Shown here one piece after another: positions 17,101-24,361 of a DNA stretch of 33,439 nucleotides. Position numbers and translations under genes: made by a program. The notes under the pieces are model-generated. The model ran no database searches and was not told where the DNA came from. It worked only from the letters and a program-made list of their open reading frames with translations. Source of the stretch: DATAEU01 sp046735355 (lineage in GTDB: Bacteria; Actinomycetota; UBA4738; HRBIN12); assembly GCA_046735355.1 (NCBI GenBank), contig JBKPTC010000150.1, positions 1 through 33,439 of the forward strand. The letters are read 5' to 3'. Numbering within the stretch: position 1 is the stretch's first letter; every line of letters starts with the position of its first letter.

Positions 17101-18498
17101 TCACAGCGCGCGCGACCGGTTCCGGACGATCCGCGACAGGTCCTGGACCTGGCGGTAGATGGGCTCACGGTTGCGCATCGACGAGTCGATCTTGTTGATG
17201 CCGTGCAGCGCCGTCGTGTGATCGCGGTCGAACATCTCGCCGATCTTCGGGAGCGTCATCCCGGTGCACTCGCGGACGAGATACATCGCGACGTGGCGCG
17301 CGGTCGTGAGCGGCCGCGAGCGACTCTTGGACGTGAGGTCGTCGACGGTGAGCCCGAAGTACTTCGCCGTCTCCTCCATGATCAGCGTGGCCGGAATCTC
17401 CGCCTCGGCCTGCGGCAGCAGGTCCTCGAGCGCCTGCTCGGCGAGCTCGATGCCGATCGACTGCCGGGTGAGGTCGCTCCACGCGACGACTCGGACGAGC
17501 GCGCCCTCGAGCTCCCGGATGTTCTGGTCGAGCTTGCTTGCCACGAACTCGATGACGTCGTCGGGCACGTGCACCCGTTCGCGCTGCGCCTTCAGCTGCA
17601 GGATCGCGATCCGCGTCTCGAGGTCCGGCGGCTGCACGTCCACGCACAGCCCGAGCCGGAACCGGGACTGCAGGCGCTCCTCCATCCCGAGCTCTTGCGG
17701 CGGCCGGTCCGATGCGATGACGATCTGCCGCTCCTTCTCGTGCAGCGCGTTGAACGTGTGGAAGAACTCGGTCTGCGTCTCCTCGCGCTTGGCCAGGAAC
17801 TGGATGTCGTCCACGAGCAGCACGTCGACGTCTCGGTATCGCGCCGCGAACTGGTACCCCTGTCGCTCGCGCACCGCCTTGATGAACTCGGCCATGAAAC
17901 TCTCGCTCGTCACGTACTTCACGCGCAGACGGGGCGCGAGCCGGTGCATGTGGTGCCCGATCGCGACGATGAGGTGCGTCTTGCCGAGCCCGACGCCGCC
18001 GTAGATGAACAGCGGGTTGTACGCCTTGGACGGCGGCGCCTCGGCGACGGCCATCGCCGCGGCGTGCGCGAACCGGTTGCTCGGTCCTGGCACGAAGGTC
18101 TCGAACGTGTAGTTGGGAAACGGCAGGCCCGGCGCCCCGAGCGGCCGGCCCGACGCCTCGGGACGCGCGACGGCGGCCACCGGCGCGGGCGGCGGCACGG
18201 CGGGCTCCTCCACCACGACCGGACGCGGCGCACTCGGATCCGCCTGCAGCCGAACGGTCACTGGCTGGCCCACCGCCTCGACCGCGGCGCGCTCGATCAG
18301 CTCGAGGTAGTGCTTGGCGAGCCGGTCACGGACGTAGTCGGACGGCGTGCGCACCTCGAGCACGCCGTCGTGCAGGCGCGTCGCCTGAACGCCGCTGAAC
18401 CACATCGAGAACGAGCTCTCGGAAAGCTCCGTGCGAGCCCGTTCGACGACGTGCGCCCACGTTCGATCCGCGGCGTCTTCGAAGGATGCGATCGCCAT
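17101..18498 (-). CDS. dnaA: Chromosomal replication initiator protein DnaA
   Basis: Origin-binding AAA+ initiator, 465 aa. Domain I (1-80) is followed by a Pro/Ala-rich domain II linker (about 85-125). Domain III has Walker A GGVGLGKTH (167-175), Walker B LLVDDIQFL (227-235) and the sensor/arginine-finger region LQSRFRLGL. Domain IV ends with the box-recognition signature FDRDHTTALHGINKID. The ATG at 18498 (MAIASFEDAADRTW) is the only start giving a full domain I. There is no strong Shine-Dalgarno. The upstream region carries four DnaA box-like sites, one overlapping a probable promoter, which suggests autoregulation. Gene order dnaA-dnaN-recF is canonical. Confidence 0.98.
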   Translation of the reverse strand: MAIASFEDAADRTWAHVVERARTELSESSFSMWFSGVQATRLHDGVLEVRTPSDYVRDRLAKHYLELIERAAVEAVGQPVTVRLQADPSAPRPVVVEEPAVPPPAPVAAVARPEASGRPLGAPGLPFPNYTFETFVPGPSNRFAHAAAMAVAEAPPSKAYNPLFIYGGVGLGKTHLIVAIGHHMHRLAPRLRVKYVTSESFMAEFIKAVRERQGYQFAARYRDVDVLLVDDIQFLAKREETQTEFFHTFNALHEKERQIVIASDRPPQELGMEERLQSRFRLGLCVDVQPPDLETRIAILQLKAQRERVHVPDDVIEFVASKLDQNIRELEGALVRVVAWSDLTRQSIGIELAEQALEDLLPQAEAEIPATLIMEETAKYFGLTVDDLTSKSRSRPLTTARHVAMYLVRECTGMTLPKIGEMFDRDHTTALHGINKIDSSMRNREPIYRQVQDLSRIVRNRSRAL

Positions 18499-18501
18499 TG
18501 C

Positions 18502-18534
18502 CTATCCACAGCGCCTTTCCACAGATGTGGAAAC
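18502..18534. promoter_or_regulatory. Cluster of three DnaA box-like sites before dnaA
   Basis: CTATCCACA (18502-18510, 8 of 9 to TTATCCACA), CTTTCCACA (18515-18523, 7 of 9) and TGTGGAAAC (18526-18534, inverted, 7 of 9) lie within 33 nt, directly upstream of the dnaA start. The last two form a near-palindrome around GAT. They would fall in the dnaA leader and could serve in initiation or in repression of dnaA. Confidence 0.6.
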
Positions 18535-18606
18535 CCGATGGGGAAGCTCGTGCTCGGCGAACGGTGGCGGAAGTTCCGCGGGCCGCCGAGGGGGAAGGCG
18601 GGGCGG

Positions 18607-18630
18607 ACTATAGCACCGAGGTTTTCCACA
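18607..18630 (-). promoter_or_regulatory. Probable dnaA promoter overlapped by a DnaA box
   Basis: On the minus strand TGCTATAGT is an extended -10 (TATAGT at 18612-18607). A DnaA box-like TTTTCCACA (18622-18630 on the plus strand, 8 of 9) lies in the spacer just upstream, so bound DnaA would block polymerase. The leader to the ATG would be about 100 nt. No clear -35 is visible. Confidence 0.5.
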
Positions 18631-18678
18631 CGGACCCACGGTCCGGGCCTTTTGACGGTCTTTCTCCTGACGCGCGTT

Positions 18679-18708
18679 TTGTCCAGCGGCGATGCTCGCC
18701 CGTATACT
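18679..18708 (+). promoter_or_regulatory. Promoter of the rpmH-rnpA operon
   Basis: TTGTCC (18679-18684) and TATACT (18703-18708) are separated by 18 nt. Transcription would start near 18715, about 42 nt before the rpmH ATG. It is divergent from the dnaA promoter. Confidence 0.6.
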
Positions 18709-18756
18709 CGCGCGACCGGCGCCGCCGGCGATCCCGAGCACTCCCACGGAGCTCCG

Positions 18757-18894
18757 ATGTCCAAGCGAACCTTCCAGCCCAACAACCGTCGCCGCAAGAA
18801 GACGCACGGCTTTCGCCTGCGGATGCGCACGCGAGCGGGCCGCGCGATCCTCGCCAGACGCCGCGCGAAGGGCCGCGCCAAGCTGTCGGCCTGA
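18757..18894 (+). CDS. rpmH: 50S ribosomal protein L34
   Basis: The 45-residue protein starts MSKRTFQPNNRRRKKTHGFR and ends KGRAKLSA, an almost textbook L34, a small basic component of the large ribosomal subunit. The ATG at 18757 has ACGGAG about 8 nt upstream and a good promoter at 18679-18708. It is divergent from dnaA and followed by rnpA, the nearly universal bacterial order. Confidence 0.97.
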   Translation: MSKRTFQPNNRRRKKTHGFRLRMRTRAGRAILARRRAKGRAKLSA

Positions 18895-18938
18895 TCTCCG
18901 AGGGAGTTGCAACGCCGCGGTTCGACATCGGCCGCACG

Positions 18939-19217
18939 ATGCGGGAGGGGCGGCCGTTCCACGGAGCACGGGTGGTAGCCTTTGTCGCGCCCGGCTCGGG
19001 GAACATCGCGTTCGTCGCAGGCCGTCGGGTGGGCGGTGCCGTCGTGCGCAACCGAGCGAGGCGCGTCCTCCGAGCGGCGTGGCGCGAACTCGGCACCCGC
19101 GCCGAGCCCGATTCCGACATCGTCCTGGTCGCGCGATCCGCGATCGGGGGAGCCAAGACACAGGACCTGGTGGCCGAGTTGAAGGACCTGCTTACCCGCG
19201 CGCGGGTGTTGCCGTGA
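18939..19217 (+). CDS. rnpA: Ribonuclease P protein component
   Basis: Protein cofactor of RNase P, which helps the catalytic RNA mature tRNA 5' ends. GNIAFVAGRRVGGAVVRNRARRVLRAAWREL holds the conserved RNR motif and central helix, and DIVLVARSAIGGA is the following strand. From the ATG at 18939 it is 92 aa, short for the family (110-120). The frame upstream reads ATPRFDIGRT, which resembles the normal RnpA N-terminus (RF-x-x-GR), and a Shine-Dalgarno-like CGAGGGAG sits at 18898-18905. However, no ATG, GTG or TTG exists in frame at a suitable distance; the in-frame codons there are GTT, GCA and ACG. The true start may therefore be non-canonical. The stop overlaps the yidD GTG. Confidence 0.9.
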   Translation: MREGRPFHGARVVAFVAPGSGNIAFVAGRRVGGAVVRNRARRVLRAAWRELGTRAEPDSDIVLVARSAIGGAKTQDLVAELKDLLTRARVLP

Positions 19218-19522
19218 CCACGAACGTCCGCCCGGCCCTCTGGGCCGTCGGAGCGCCCGTCCGCTGGGGGCTGATCGCGCTGATCCGGATCTACCGAGCC
19301 GCGCTGTCGGGCTGGCTCGGCGGCCAGTGCCGGTTCTATCCGACGTGCTCGGCCTACGGCGAGGAGGCGATCCGGCTGCACGGCGCGGTCCGGGGCTCCG
19401 CGCTCGCCGCGTGGCGGATCGCGCGGTGCGGGCCGTTCACCGCGGGCGGCGTCGATCGCGTGCCTCCGCCGCGGGCCACGCACGAGGCGTATGATGGCGT
19501 CCCACTTCGGAGCGCCGGATGA
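19214..19522 (+). CDS. yidD: Membrane protein insertion efficiency factor YidD
   Basis: A 102-aa protein of the YidD (DUF37) family, a small membrane-associated factor that aids YidC-dependent insertion. The signature CRFYPTCSAYGEEAIRLHG, then ALAAWRIARCGPFTAGG, contains the conserved Cys residues and the Cys-Gly-Pro motif. A hydrophobic amphipathic N-terminus (WGLIALIRIYRAALSG) precedes it. The GTG start overlaps the rnpA stop (GTGA) and its own stop overlaps the yidC ATG (ATGA), so the three genes are tightly coupled. The C-terminal stretch after residue 80 is poorly conserved. Confidence 0.95.
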   Translation: MTTNVRPALWAVGAPVRWGLIALIRIYRAALSGWLGGQCRFYPTCSAYGEEAIRLHGAVRGSALAAWRIARCGPFTAGGVDRVPPPRATHEAYDGVPLRSAG

Positions 19523-20706
19523 TGCTGGCGTTCGAGCCGTTCCAGTGGCTCCTCAACGGGATGGGCGCGATCCTCGCGTGGATCTACGACCTCATCCCCA
19601 ACTGGGGCCTTTCGATCATCGTGTTGACGGTGCTGATCCGGCTGGTGCTCCTGCCGCTCGGCATCAAGCAGATCCGCTCGATGCAGAACATGCAGATCAT
19701 CCAGCCGAAGGTGAAGCAGATCCAGCAGCGGTACAAGGGCAACAAGCAGAAGCAGCAGGAAGAGATCATGAACCTGTACCGCGAGCACGGGGTCAACCCG
19801 TTCTCCGGATGCTGGCCCACGCTGCTGCAGTTCCCGATCCTGATCGCGATGTACTCGGTGATCAGGTTTCCGCAATACCCCGTCCACATCCCCGCCGACT
19901 CGGCGCTCTACGCGGCCATCAGCCAACAGGTGCCCGAGCCGACCTCGGATCAGATGACCGCCGACGGCCAGGTGCCGACTGAGTACCTGCAGGGGCTGCA
20001 ACCGCCCGCTCACCTCGACGCCGGCACGTGGGTCGTCGCCGAGAAGTCCGGAGAGGGCACGACGTTCCTCGGAATGAACCTGTTGTGCTCGGCGCAACAA
20101 GCGGGCAATGCGGACGCCAAGGTGACGTCGAAGTACCTGGCGGACGACGGGAAACCGATCGAGTACCAGCTCAACTGTGGCAGCTCGGTGCCGGACCGGA
20201 TCCCGTACTACCTGTTCGCGGCGGCGATGTTCGCCACCACCTACTTTCAGCAGCGCCAGATGCAGAGCGCCAGCCCGCCGGGCACCTCGTCGCAGCAGCA
20301 GCAGGCGCTGCTCCGCGTGATGCCGTTGGCATTCGGCGTGTTCGGGTTCTTCTTCCCCGCCGGCCTCGTCCTGTACTGGACGACGTCGAATGCGTGGCAG
20401 ATCGGGCAGCAGTACTTCATGGTGAAAAACCGCCCCACCGCCGAGACGCTGGCGGCGAAGGCCGACGGACGCAAGGACCGCAAGGGATTCCTGTCGTCGA
20501 TGATGGAGCGCGCGACCGAGGAGCGACAGCGCCGGGATACGGGCGACGGACGGCCGGCGCCGCGGAACCTCGGCTCCGGCTCGGGAGGAACGAAGCCGGG
20601 GTCCGCGAAGAAGCCGGGAACGCCGCCTCGGAAGCCGGGCTCAGGCGGATCCGGCGGTTCGGGAGGCAGCGGTGCGGGAAGTCGAAAGAAGCGCCCCAAG
20701 CGTTGA
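19519..20706 (+). CDS. yidC: Membrane protein insertase YidC
   Basis: Oxa1/YidC/Alb3 insertase of 395 aa. The first core helix WGLSIIVLTVLIRLVLLPLG has the conserved intramembrane Arg (R41). A charged cytoplasmic hairpin follows (IQPKVKQIQQRYKGNKQKQQEEIMNLYREHGVNP, residues 61-94, not given here in one run for binding purposes), then helices near 99-116, 228-245, 266-282 and 283-300. Between the second and third helices there is a long extracytoplasmic loop (about 117-227) with two Cys residues (C190, C220), larger than usual. The C-terminus from about 310 is cytoplasmic, basic and ends in a Gly/Ser repeat followed by KKRPKR, suited to ribosome contact. The start overlaps yidD. Confidence 0.95.
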   Translation: MMLAFEPFQWLLNGMGAILAWIYDLIPNWGLSIIVLTVLIRLVLLPLGIKQIRSMQNMQIIQPKVKQIQQRYKGNKQKQQEEIMNLYREHGVNPFSGCWPTLLQFPILIAMYSVIRFPQYPVHIPADSALYAAISQQVPEPTSDQMTADGQVPTEYLQGLQPPAHLDAGTWVVAEKSGEGTTFLGMNLLCSAQQAGNADAKVTSKYLADDGKPIEYQLNCGSSVPDRIPYYLFAAAMFATTYFQQRQMQSASPPGTSSQQQQALLRVMPLAFGVFGFFFPAGLVLYWTTSNAWQIGQQYFMVKNRPTAETLAAKADGRKDRKGFLSSMMERATEERQRRDTGDGRPAPRNLGSGSGGTKPGSAKKPGTPPRKPGSGGSGGSGGSGAGSRKKRPKR

Positions 20707-21355
20707 GGAGGCCATCGAACTCGCGTTGGAGGAACTCGGCGCGAGCGAGCAGGAGGTCTCCGTCCAGATCCTGCAGGACTCCAAGACCGGGTTCCTCGGC
20801 GTCGGAAGCCAGGACGCCGTCGTCCGGGTCCGTCTCGCGGGCCCGACGCCCGCCGAGGCTCCGGACGAGGACCTCGAGGAGCAGGGCGACATCGCCGCGG
20901 TCTTTCTGGAAGGCGTCGTCGCGAGGTTGGGCATCGAGGCAGACGTCGAGACCGTCTTCCGAGAGGGCACGATGTACGTCGAGATCCTTCCCGTCGACGA
21001 TGCGCCGGTCGACGACGAGGACGACGACATGGGCCTCCTCATCGGACGCCACGGGCAGACGCTCGAGGCGCTGCAGGACCTGGCTCGGACCGTCGTCGGC
21101 AACCGCACCGGCGCCCGCGCCCGCATCGTCGTAGACGCGGAGGACTATCGGAAGCGGCAGCGCGCGCGGCTCGAGAACCACGCTCGCGACGTAGCCAGGA
21201 AGGTTGCGCGCTCGGGACGCGAGGAGACGCTCGACCCGATGAACTCCTACGAGCGGAAGATCGTCCACGATGCCGTCTCGACCGTTCGGGGCGTCGAGAC
21301 GTCGAGCACCGGCGAGGAGCCCGAACGGCGAGTCGTCATCCGGCCGCAGGCGTAG
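20672..21355 (+). CDS. jag: Jag / KhpB-type RNA-binding protein
   Basis: A 227-aa protein of the Jag (KhpB, EloR) family, an RNA-binding regulator of cell elongation and division in Gram-positive bacteria. It shows the three usual parts: Jag-N domain (SVEEAIELALEELGASEQEV with the KTGFLGVGSQDA motif), a KH domain with the GLLIGRHGQTLEALQDL loop, and an R3H domain (NSYERKIVHDAVSTVRGVET). An acidic linker (DDAPVDDEDDD) precedes the KH domain. The GTG at 20672 lies 35 nt inside yidC; a later start would cut the Jag-N domain, so the overlap is probably real. Location after yidC is conserved in Gram-positives. Confidence 0.93.
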   Translation: MREVERSAPSVEEAIELALEELGASEQEVSVQILQDSKTGFLGVGSQDAVVRVRLAGPTPAEAPDEDLEEQGDIAAVFLEGVVARLGIEADVETVFREGTMYVEILPVDDAPVDDEDDDMGLLIGRHGQTLEALQDLARTVVGNRTGARARIVVDAEDYRKRQRARLENHARDVARKVARSGREETLDPMNSYERKIVHDAVSTVRGVETSSTGEEPERRVVIRPQA

Positions 21356-21377
21356 TTCGCGGCGCGCCCTCAAGGTC

Positions 21378-21998
21378 GTGTTTCACGTGAAACACGCGGA
21401 TCGCGATCGAACGGCCGAGTTGGCCGCGACGCTCGGGCTCGGCCTGGCCTCCGAGGCGCTCGAGGCCCTCGACGCGTACGAGCAGCTCCTCCGGACTCGC
21501 GCCGTCCCGCTGGGGATCGTCGGCCGCTCCGACGAGCCGGTCCTTCGACGGCGGCACATCGACGACTCGCTCCGCGCCGCACCGCTGATGGGCGGCCGCG
21601 TGGTGGACGTCGGATCGGGTGCCGGTCTCCCCGGGATCGTCGTCGCGATCACACGACCGGACGTCTCCGTAACGCTCCTGGAGCCGCATCATCGCCGGAT
21701 CGGGTTCCTCGAGTTGGTGGTCGACGACCTAGGTCTTCCCAACGCACACCCGCTCGACCGTCGCGTGGAGGACGTCGACCAGGTGTTCGACTCGGCGATC
21801 GCGCGCGCCTTCGCCGACGGCACAGCCTCCTGGGCCCGGGTCCAGCACGTCCTTGACCCGACCGGTCGCCTCGTCTACTTCGCGGGGACCCGGTTCGATC
21901 CGTCGACGGTCGGAGGCGACGGCATCCGGATCGAGGTCGTCGAGCCGCCGCCACCGCTTGCAAGCGCGGGGCCGCTCGTTATCATGAGCCGGCGGTGA
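21378..21998 (+). CDS. rsmG: 16S rRNA (guanine527-N7) methyltransferase RsmG
   Basis: SAM-dependent methyltransferase of 206 aa (RsmG/GidB) that methylates G527 of 16S rRNA; loss gives low-level streptomycin resistance in several bacteria. The start VFHVKHADRD is the familiar (M/V)FHVKH. The SAM motif VVDVGSGAGLPGIVVAI follows RRHIDDSLRAAPLM, and LEPHHRRIGFLELVVDDLGL follows it. The GTG at 21378 has only a weak AAGG upstream. The first codons contain a perfect parS (21379-21394). The stop overlaps the parA GTG, so it is coupled to parA and parB. Confidence 0.95.
   Translation: MFHVKHADRDRTAELAATLGLGLASEALEALDAYEQLLRTRAVPLGIVGRSDEPVLRRRHIDDSLRAAPLMGGRVVDVGSGAGLPGIVVAITRPDVSVTLLEPHHRRIGFLELVVDDLGLPNAHPLDRRVEDVDQVFDSAIARAFADGTASWARVQHVLDPTGRLVYFAGTRFDPSTVGGDGIRIEVVEPPPPLASAGPLVIMSRR
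21379..21394. promoter_or_regulatory. parS centromere site
   Basis: TGTTTCACGTGAAACA is a perfect 16-bp palindrome identical to the bacterial parS consensus (TGTTNCACGTGAAACA), the ParB nucleation site. It is embedded in the second to sixth codons of rsmG, about 2 kb from parB and within 5 kb of the proposed origin. Confidence 0.95.
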
Positions 21999-23428
21999 CG
22001 GATCGCGACGGCTCGCCCACCGAGTTCGAGCGCGTCAGTCCTGCCGCCCCGCCGGAAGACCCGGCGCACAGCCGTCCACGATCAGGTGGTCGAACCTCCG
22101 GAGGATCAACGCCCGCCTCGAACGACCCCGGCGTCCGCACCGCGCGGATCATGGCCGTCGCCAACCAGAAGGGCGGCGTCGGCAAGAGCACGACCGCGGT
22201 TTCGCTCGGCGCCGCGCTCGCCGAGGCCGGGCATCCGGTGCTGGTGATCGACCTCGATCCGCAGGGCAACGCCTCGACGGGCCTCGGGATCCGGCACGAA
22301 TCGCGCGACGTGACGATCTACGACGTCCTCGTGTCGGACGCCGACGTGACCAAGGCCGTGGTCGCGACGCCGGTGAACGGCCTGTACGCGATCCCCTCGA
22401 CCATCGACCTCGCCGGCGCCGAGATCGAGCTCGTGAGCCAGTTCTCGCGCGAGCTCCGCCTCCGCAAGGCGCTCGAGCCGCTCCGGGTCGGGGTGTTCGA
22501 CTTCATCCTGCTCGACTGCCCCCCGTCGCTCGGCCTCCTCACGATCAACGCCCTCGCGGCGGCCGAGGAGCTCCTCGTGCCGATCCAATGCGAGTACTAC
22601 GCGCTCGAGGGCCTCGGACAGTTGCTCCGTAACGTGCGGCTGGTACAGCAGAACGTGAATCCCGCACTCAAGCTCTCGGGCATCGTCATGACGATGTTCG
22701 ATCCACGCACGAAGCTGTCGGAACAGGTCGTGGACGAGGTCCGAAAGTACTTCAGCGATATCGTCTACCGGACGATCATCCCGCGCACCGTCCGGCTGTC
22801 CGAGGCGCCGGGCTTCGGCCAGCCCATCACCGTGTACGACCCGCGATCGCGGGGCGCCGAGTGTTACCGCGACCTGGCTGGGGAGGTCGCCGCCCGGCCG
22901 GCGCCGGAGGGGCCGATGCCGGCCTTCGACGAGATGCCCACGGTCGTCGTCGAGCCGACCGTGGAGCGGACCCACGCAGTCGAGGCGCCCGCGGACGTCC
23001 CTCCGCCGGTGGCCGTTCGATCTGCGCCGCGACCGCTGCGCGAGGCCGTCGAGGACGAGCGGGCTCGCGCCGCGGATGTCCAGGACGGAGCGGAGAACGA
23101 GGCGGAACCGGCTGAGCCCGTGTCCGGATCCGCTCGCGGACTCGAGGCGCCCGAGACCGCAGAGGCTCCACCATCTCCGGATGAGGCGGCCGGCCCGAGC
23201 GAGCCCACCGTCGCCGATGTCGCGAACGACGCGGCAGACCCTTCGCCGCGCGCGCAGACGGTGCCGCCGCCGACGCAGGAAGGAACACCCGTGGTGATCG
23301 ACGCCTACGATCTCGAGCCGCGCGCACCGTCCGAGTCAGCGACGGAGCCGAACGGGTCCGCGCGCGATGATGAGGACGACGGCCAGCGAAAGCGCTGGAG
23401 CTTGTTCCGACGAGGAGGCAGACGATGA
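21995..23428 (+). CDS. parA: Chromosome partitioning ATPase ParA (Soj), with long C-terminal tail
   Basis: Deviant Walker A ATPase that segregates ParB-parS complexes. The core is residues 50-300: IMAVANQKGGVGKSTTAVSL (K64 of the deviant Walker A), VIDLDPQGNASTGLG, FDFILLDCPPSLGLLT and VYRTIIPRTVRLSEAPGFGQP. A disordered N-terminus of about 48 residues precedes it, as in actinobacteria. Unusually, about 175 residues follow the core, rich in Ala, Pro, Glu and Asp, and the protein ends in a basic QRKRWSLFRRGGRR. At 477 aa it is far longer than typical (250-330). The GTG start overlaps the rsmG stop and the stop overlaps the parB ATG. Confidence 0.95.
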   Translation: MTDRDGSPTEFERVSPAAPPEDPAHSRPRSGGRTSGGSTPASNDPGVRTARIMAVANQKGGVGKSTTAVSLGAALAEAGHPVLVIDLDPQGNASTGLGIRHESRDVTIYDVLVSDADVTKAVVATPVNGLYAIPSTIDLAGAEIELVSQFSRELRLRKALEPLRVGVFDFILLDCPPSLGLLTINALAAAEELLVPIQCEYYALEGLGQLLRNVRLVQQNVNPALKLSGIVMTMFDPRTKLSEQVVDEVRKYFSDIVYRTIIPRTVRLSEAPGFGQPITVYDPRSRGAECYRDLAGEVAARPAPEGPMPAFDEMPTVVVEPTVERTHAVEAPADVPPPVAVRSAPRPLREAVEDERARAADVQDGAENEAEPAEPVSGSARGLEAPETAEAPPSPDEAAGPSEPTVADVANDAADPSPRAQTVPPPTQEGTPVVIDAYDLEPRAPSESATEPNGSARDDEDDGQRKRWSLFRRGGRR

Positions 23429-24327
23429 AGAAAGGCGGGCTGGGACGCGGCCTCTCGGCCCTGATACCGGGGCCGGTCGAGGAAGGCATCGCGGGGGCCG
23501 CGCTTCTGGAGGTCCCGGTCGGGTCCGTGCGGCCGAACGCGCGGCAGCCGCGAACCACCTTCAGCGACGAGCCCCTCGAGGCGCTCGCGACGTCGATCCG
23601 CGAGGTCGGCGTGCTCCAGCCGATCGTCGTGCGGCGGACGGCGGATGGGTTCGAGCTCATCGCGGGGGAACGCAGGCTCCGCGCCGCCAAGCTCGCCGGT
23701 CTCGCGACGATCCCGGCGATCGTGCGCGAGAGCGATGACGCGGACGCGCTCCGCGAGGCGCTGATCGAGAACATCCACCGCGAGGACCTGAACCCGGTCG
23801 AGCTCGCCGAGGCGTTCCGAGAGCTGCTCGAGGAGCTCGGACTCAAGCAGGAGACGCTCGCGGATCGTCTCGGCGTCTCGCGATCCCACATCGCGAATAC
23901 GATCCGGCTGCTCGCGCTGCCGCCTGAGGTGCAGTCGCTGCTGGCCGAGGGCAAGATCCAGGCCGGGCACGGTCGGTCGCTCCTGTCGCTCGGAGACGCC
24001 GAGGCGCAGAAGAACCTCGCGCTCCGCGCCGCAGCCGAGGAGCTGACGGTCCGCGAGGTCGAGGACGCCGTGCGGGCGTTCCTCGACGCCGGCGAGCCGG
24101 ACGTCTCGGCCGCGGCCGCCGACCGCACGACCGCCGCGGCCGCGCCGGAGCCGGCCGCCCTCGGCGAGCTCGAGGAGATCCTGGCGGAGCAGCTCGCGAC
24201 GCGGGTGCAGATCCAGATGACGCGCAAACGCGGGCGGATCGTGATCGAGTTCGGTTCGGCCGACGACCTGGACCGGATCGTGTCCGAGATCGTCGGATCC
24301 GGGCCGGGCCTTGCCCCCGGCGTGTGA
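23425..24327 (+). CDS. parB: Chromosome partitioning protein ParB (Spo0J)
   Basis: CTP-dependent parS-binding clamp of 300 aa. The N-terminal KGGLGRGLSALIP is the short ParA-stimulating motif. The CTP-binding domain has QPRTTF, GERRLRAAKLAG (81-92) and ENIHREDLNPVE (115-126). The helix-turn-helix KQETLADRLGVSRSHIANTIRLL (from 141) reads parS. A linker with Ala runs (about 225-240) leads to the C-terminal dimerisation domain (from about 245). It is coupled to parA by ATGA. It ends 30 nt before the convergent ddl. Confidence 0.97.
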   Translation: MKKGGLGRGLSALIPGPVEEGIAGAALLEVPVGSVRPNARQPRTTFSDEPLEALATSIREVGVLQPIVVRRTADGFELIAGERRLRAAKLAGLATIPAIVRESDDADALREALIENIHREDLNPVELAEAFRELLEELGLKQETLADRLGVSRSHIANTIRLLALPPEVQSLLAEGKIQAGHGRSLLSLGDAEAQKNLALRAAAEELTVREVEDAVRAFLDAGEPDVSAAAADRTTAAAAPEPAALGELEEILAEQLATRVQIQMTRKRGRIVIEFGSADDLDRIVSEIVGSGPGLAPGV

Positions 24328-24340
24328 CCCGCCGACGGGG

Positions 24341-24361
24341 ACTAGTCTGGGATGGACTAGT
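24341..24361. repeat. Short inverted repeat between convergent parB and ddl
   Basis: Two ACTAGT hexamers (24341-24346 and 24356-24361) are separated by 9 nt in the 29-nt gap between two convergent stops; the second overlaps the ddl stop codon. ACTAGT is self-complementary, so this can form a small hairpin. Preceding it is CCCGCCGACGGG. It could act as a weak bidirectional terminator; no T-tract is present. Confidence 0.3.

Noticed and set aside
17026..18894. A 622-codon plus-strand frame running through dnaA into rpmH
   Set aside because: Only its last 45 codons (rpmH) are real; the rest is antisense to dnaA and crosses the control region.
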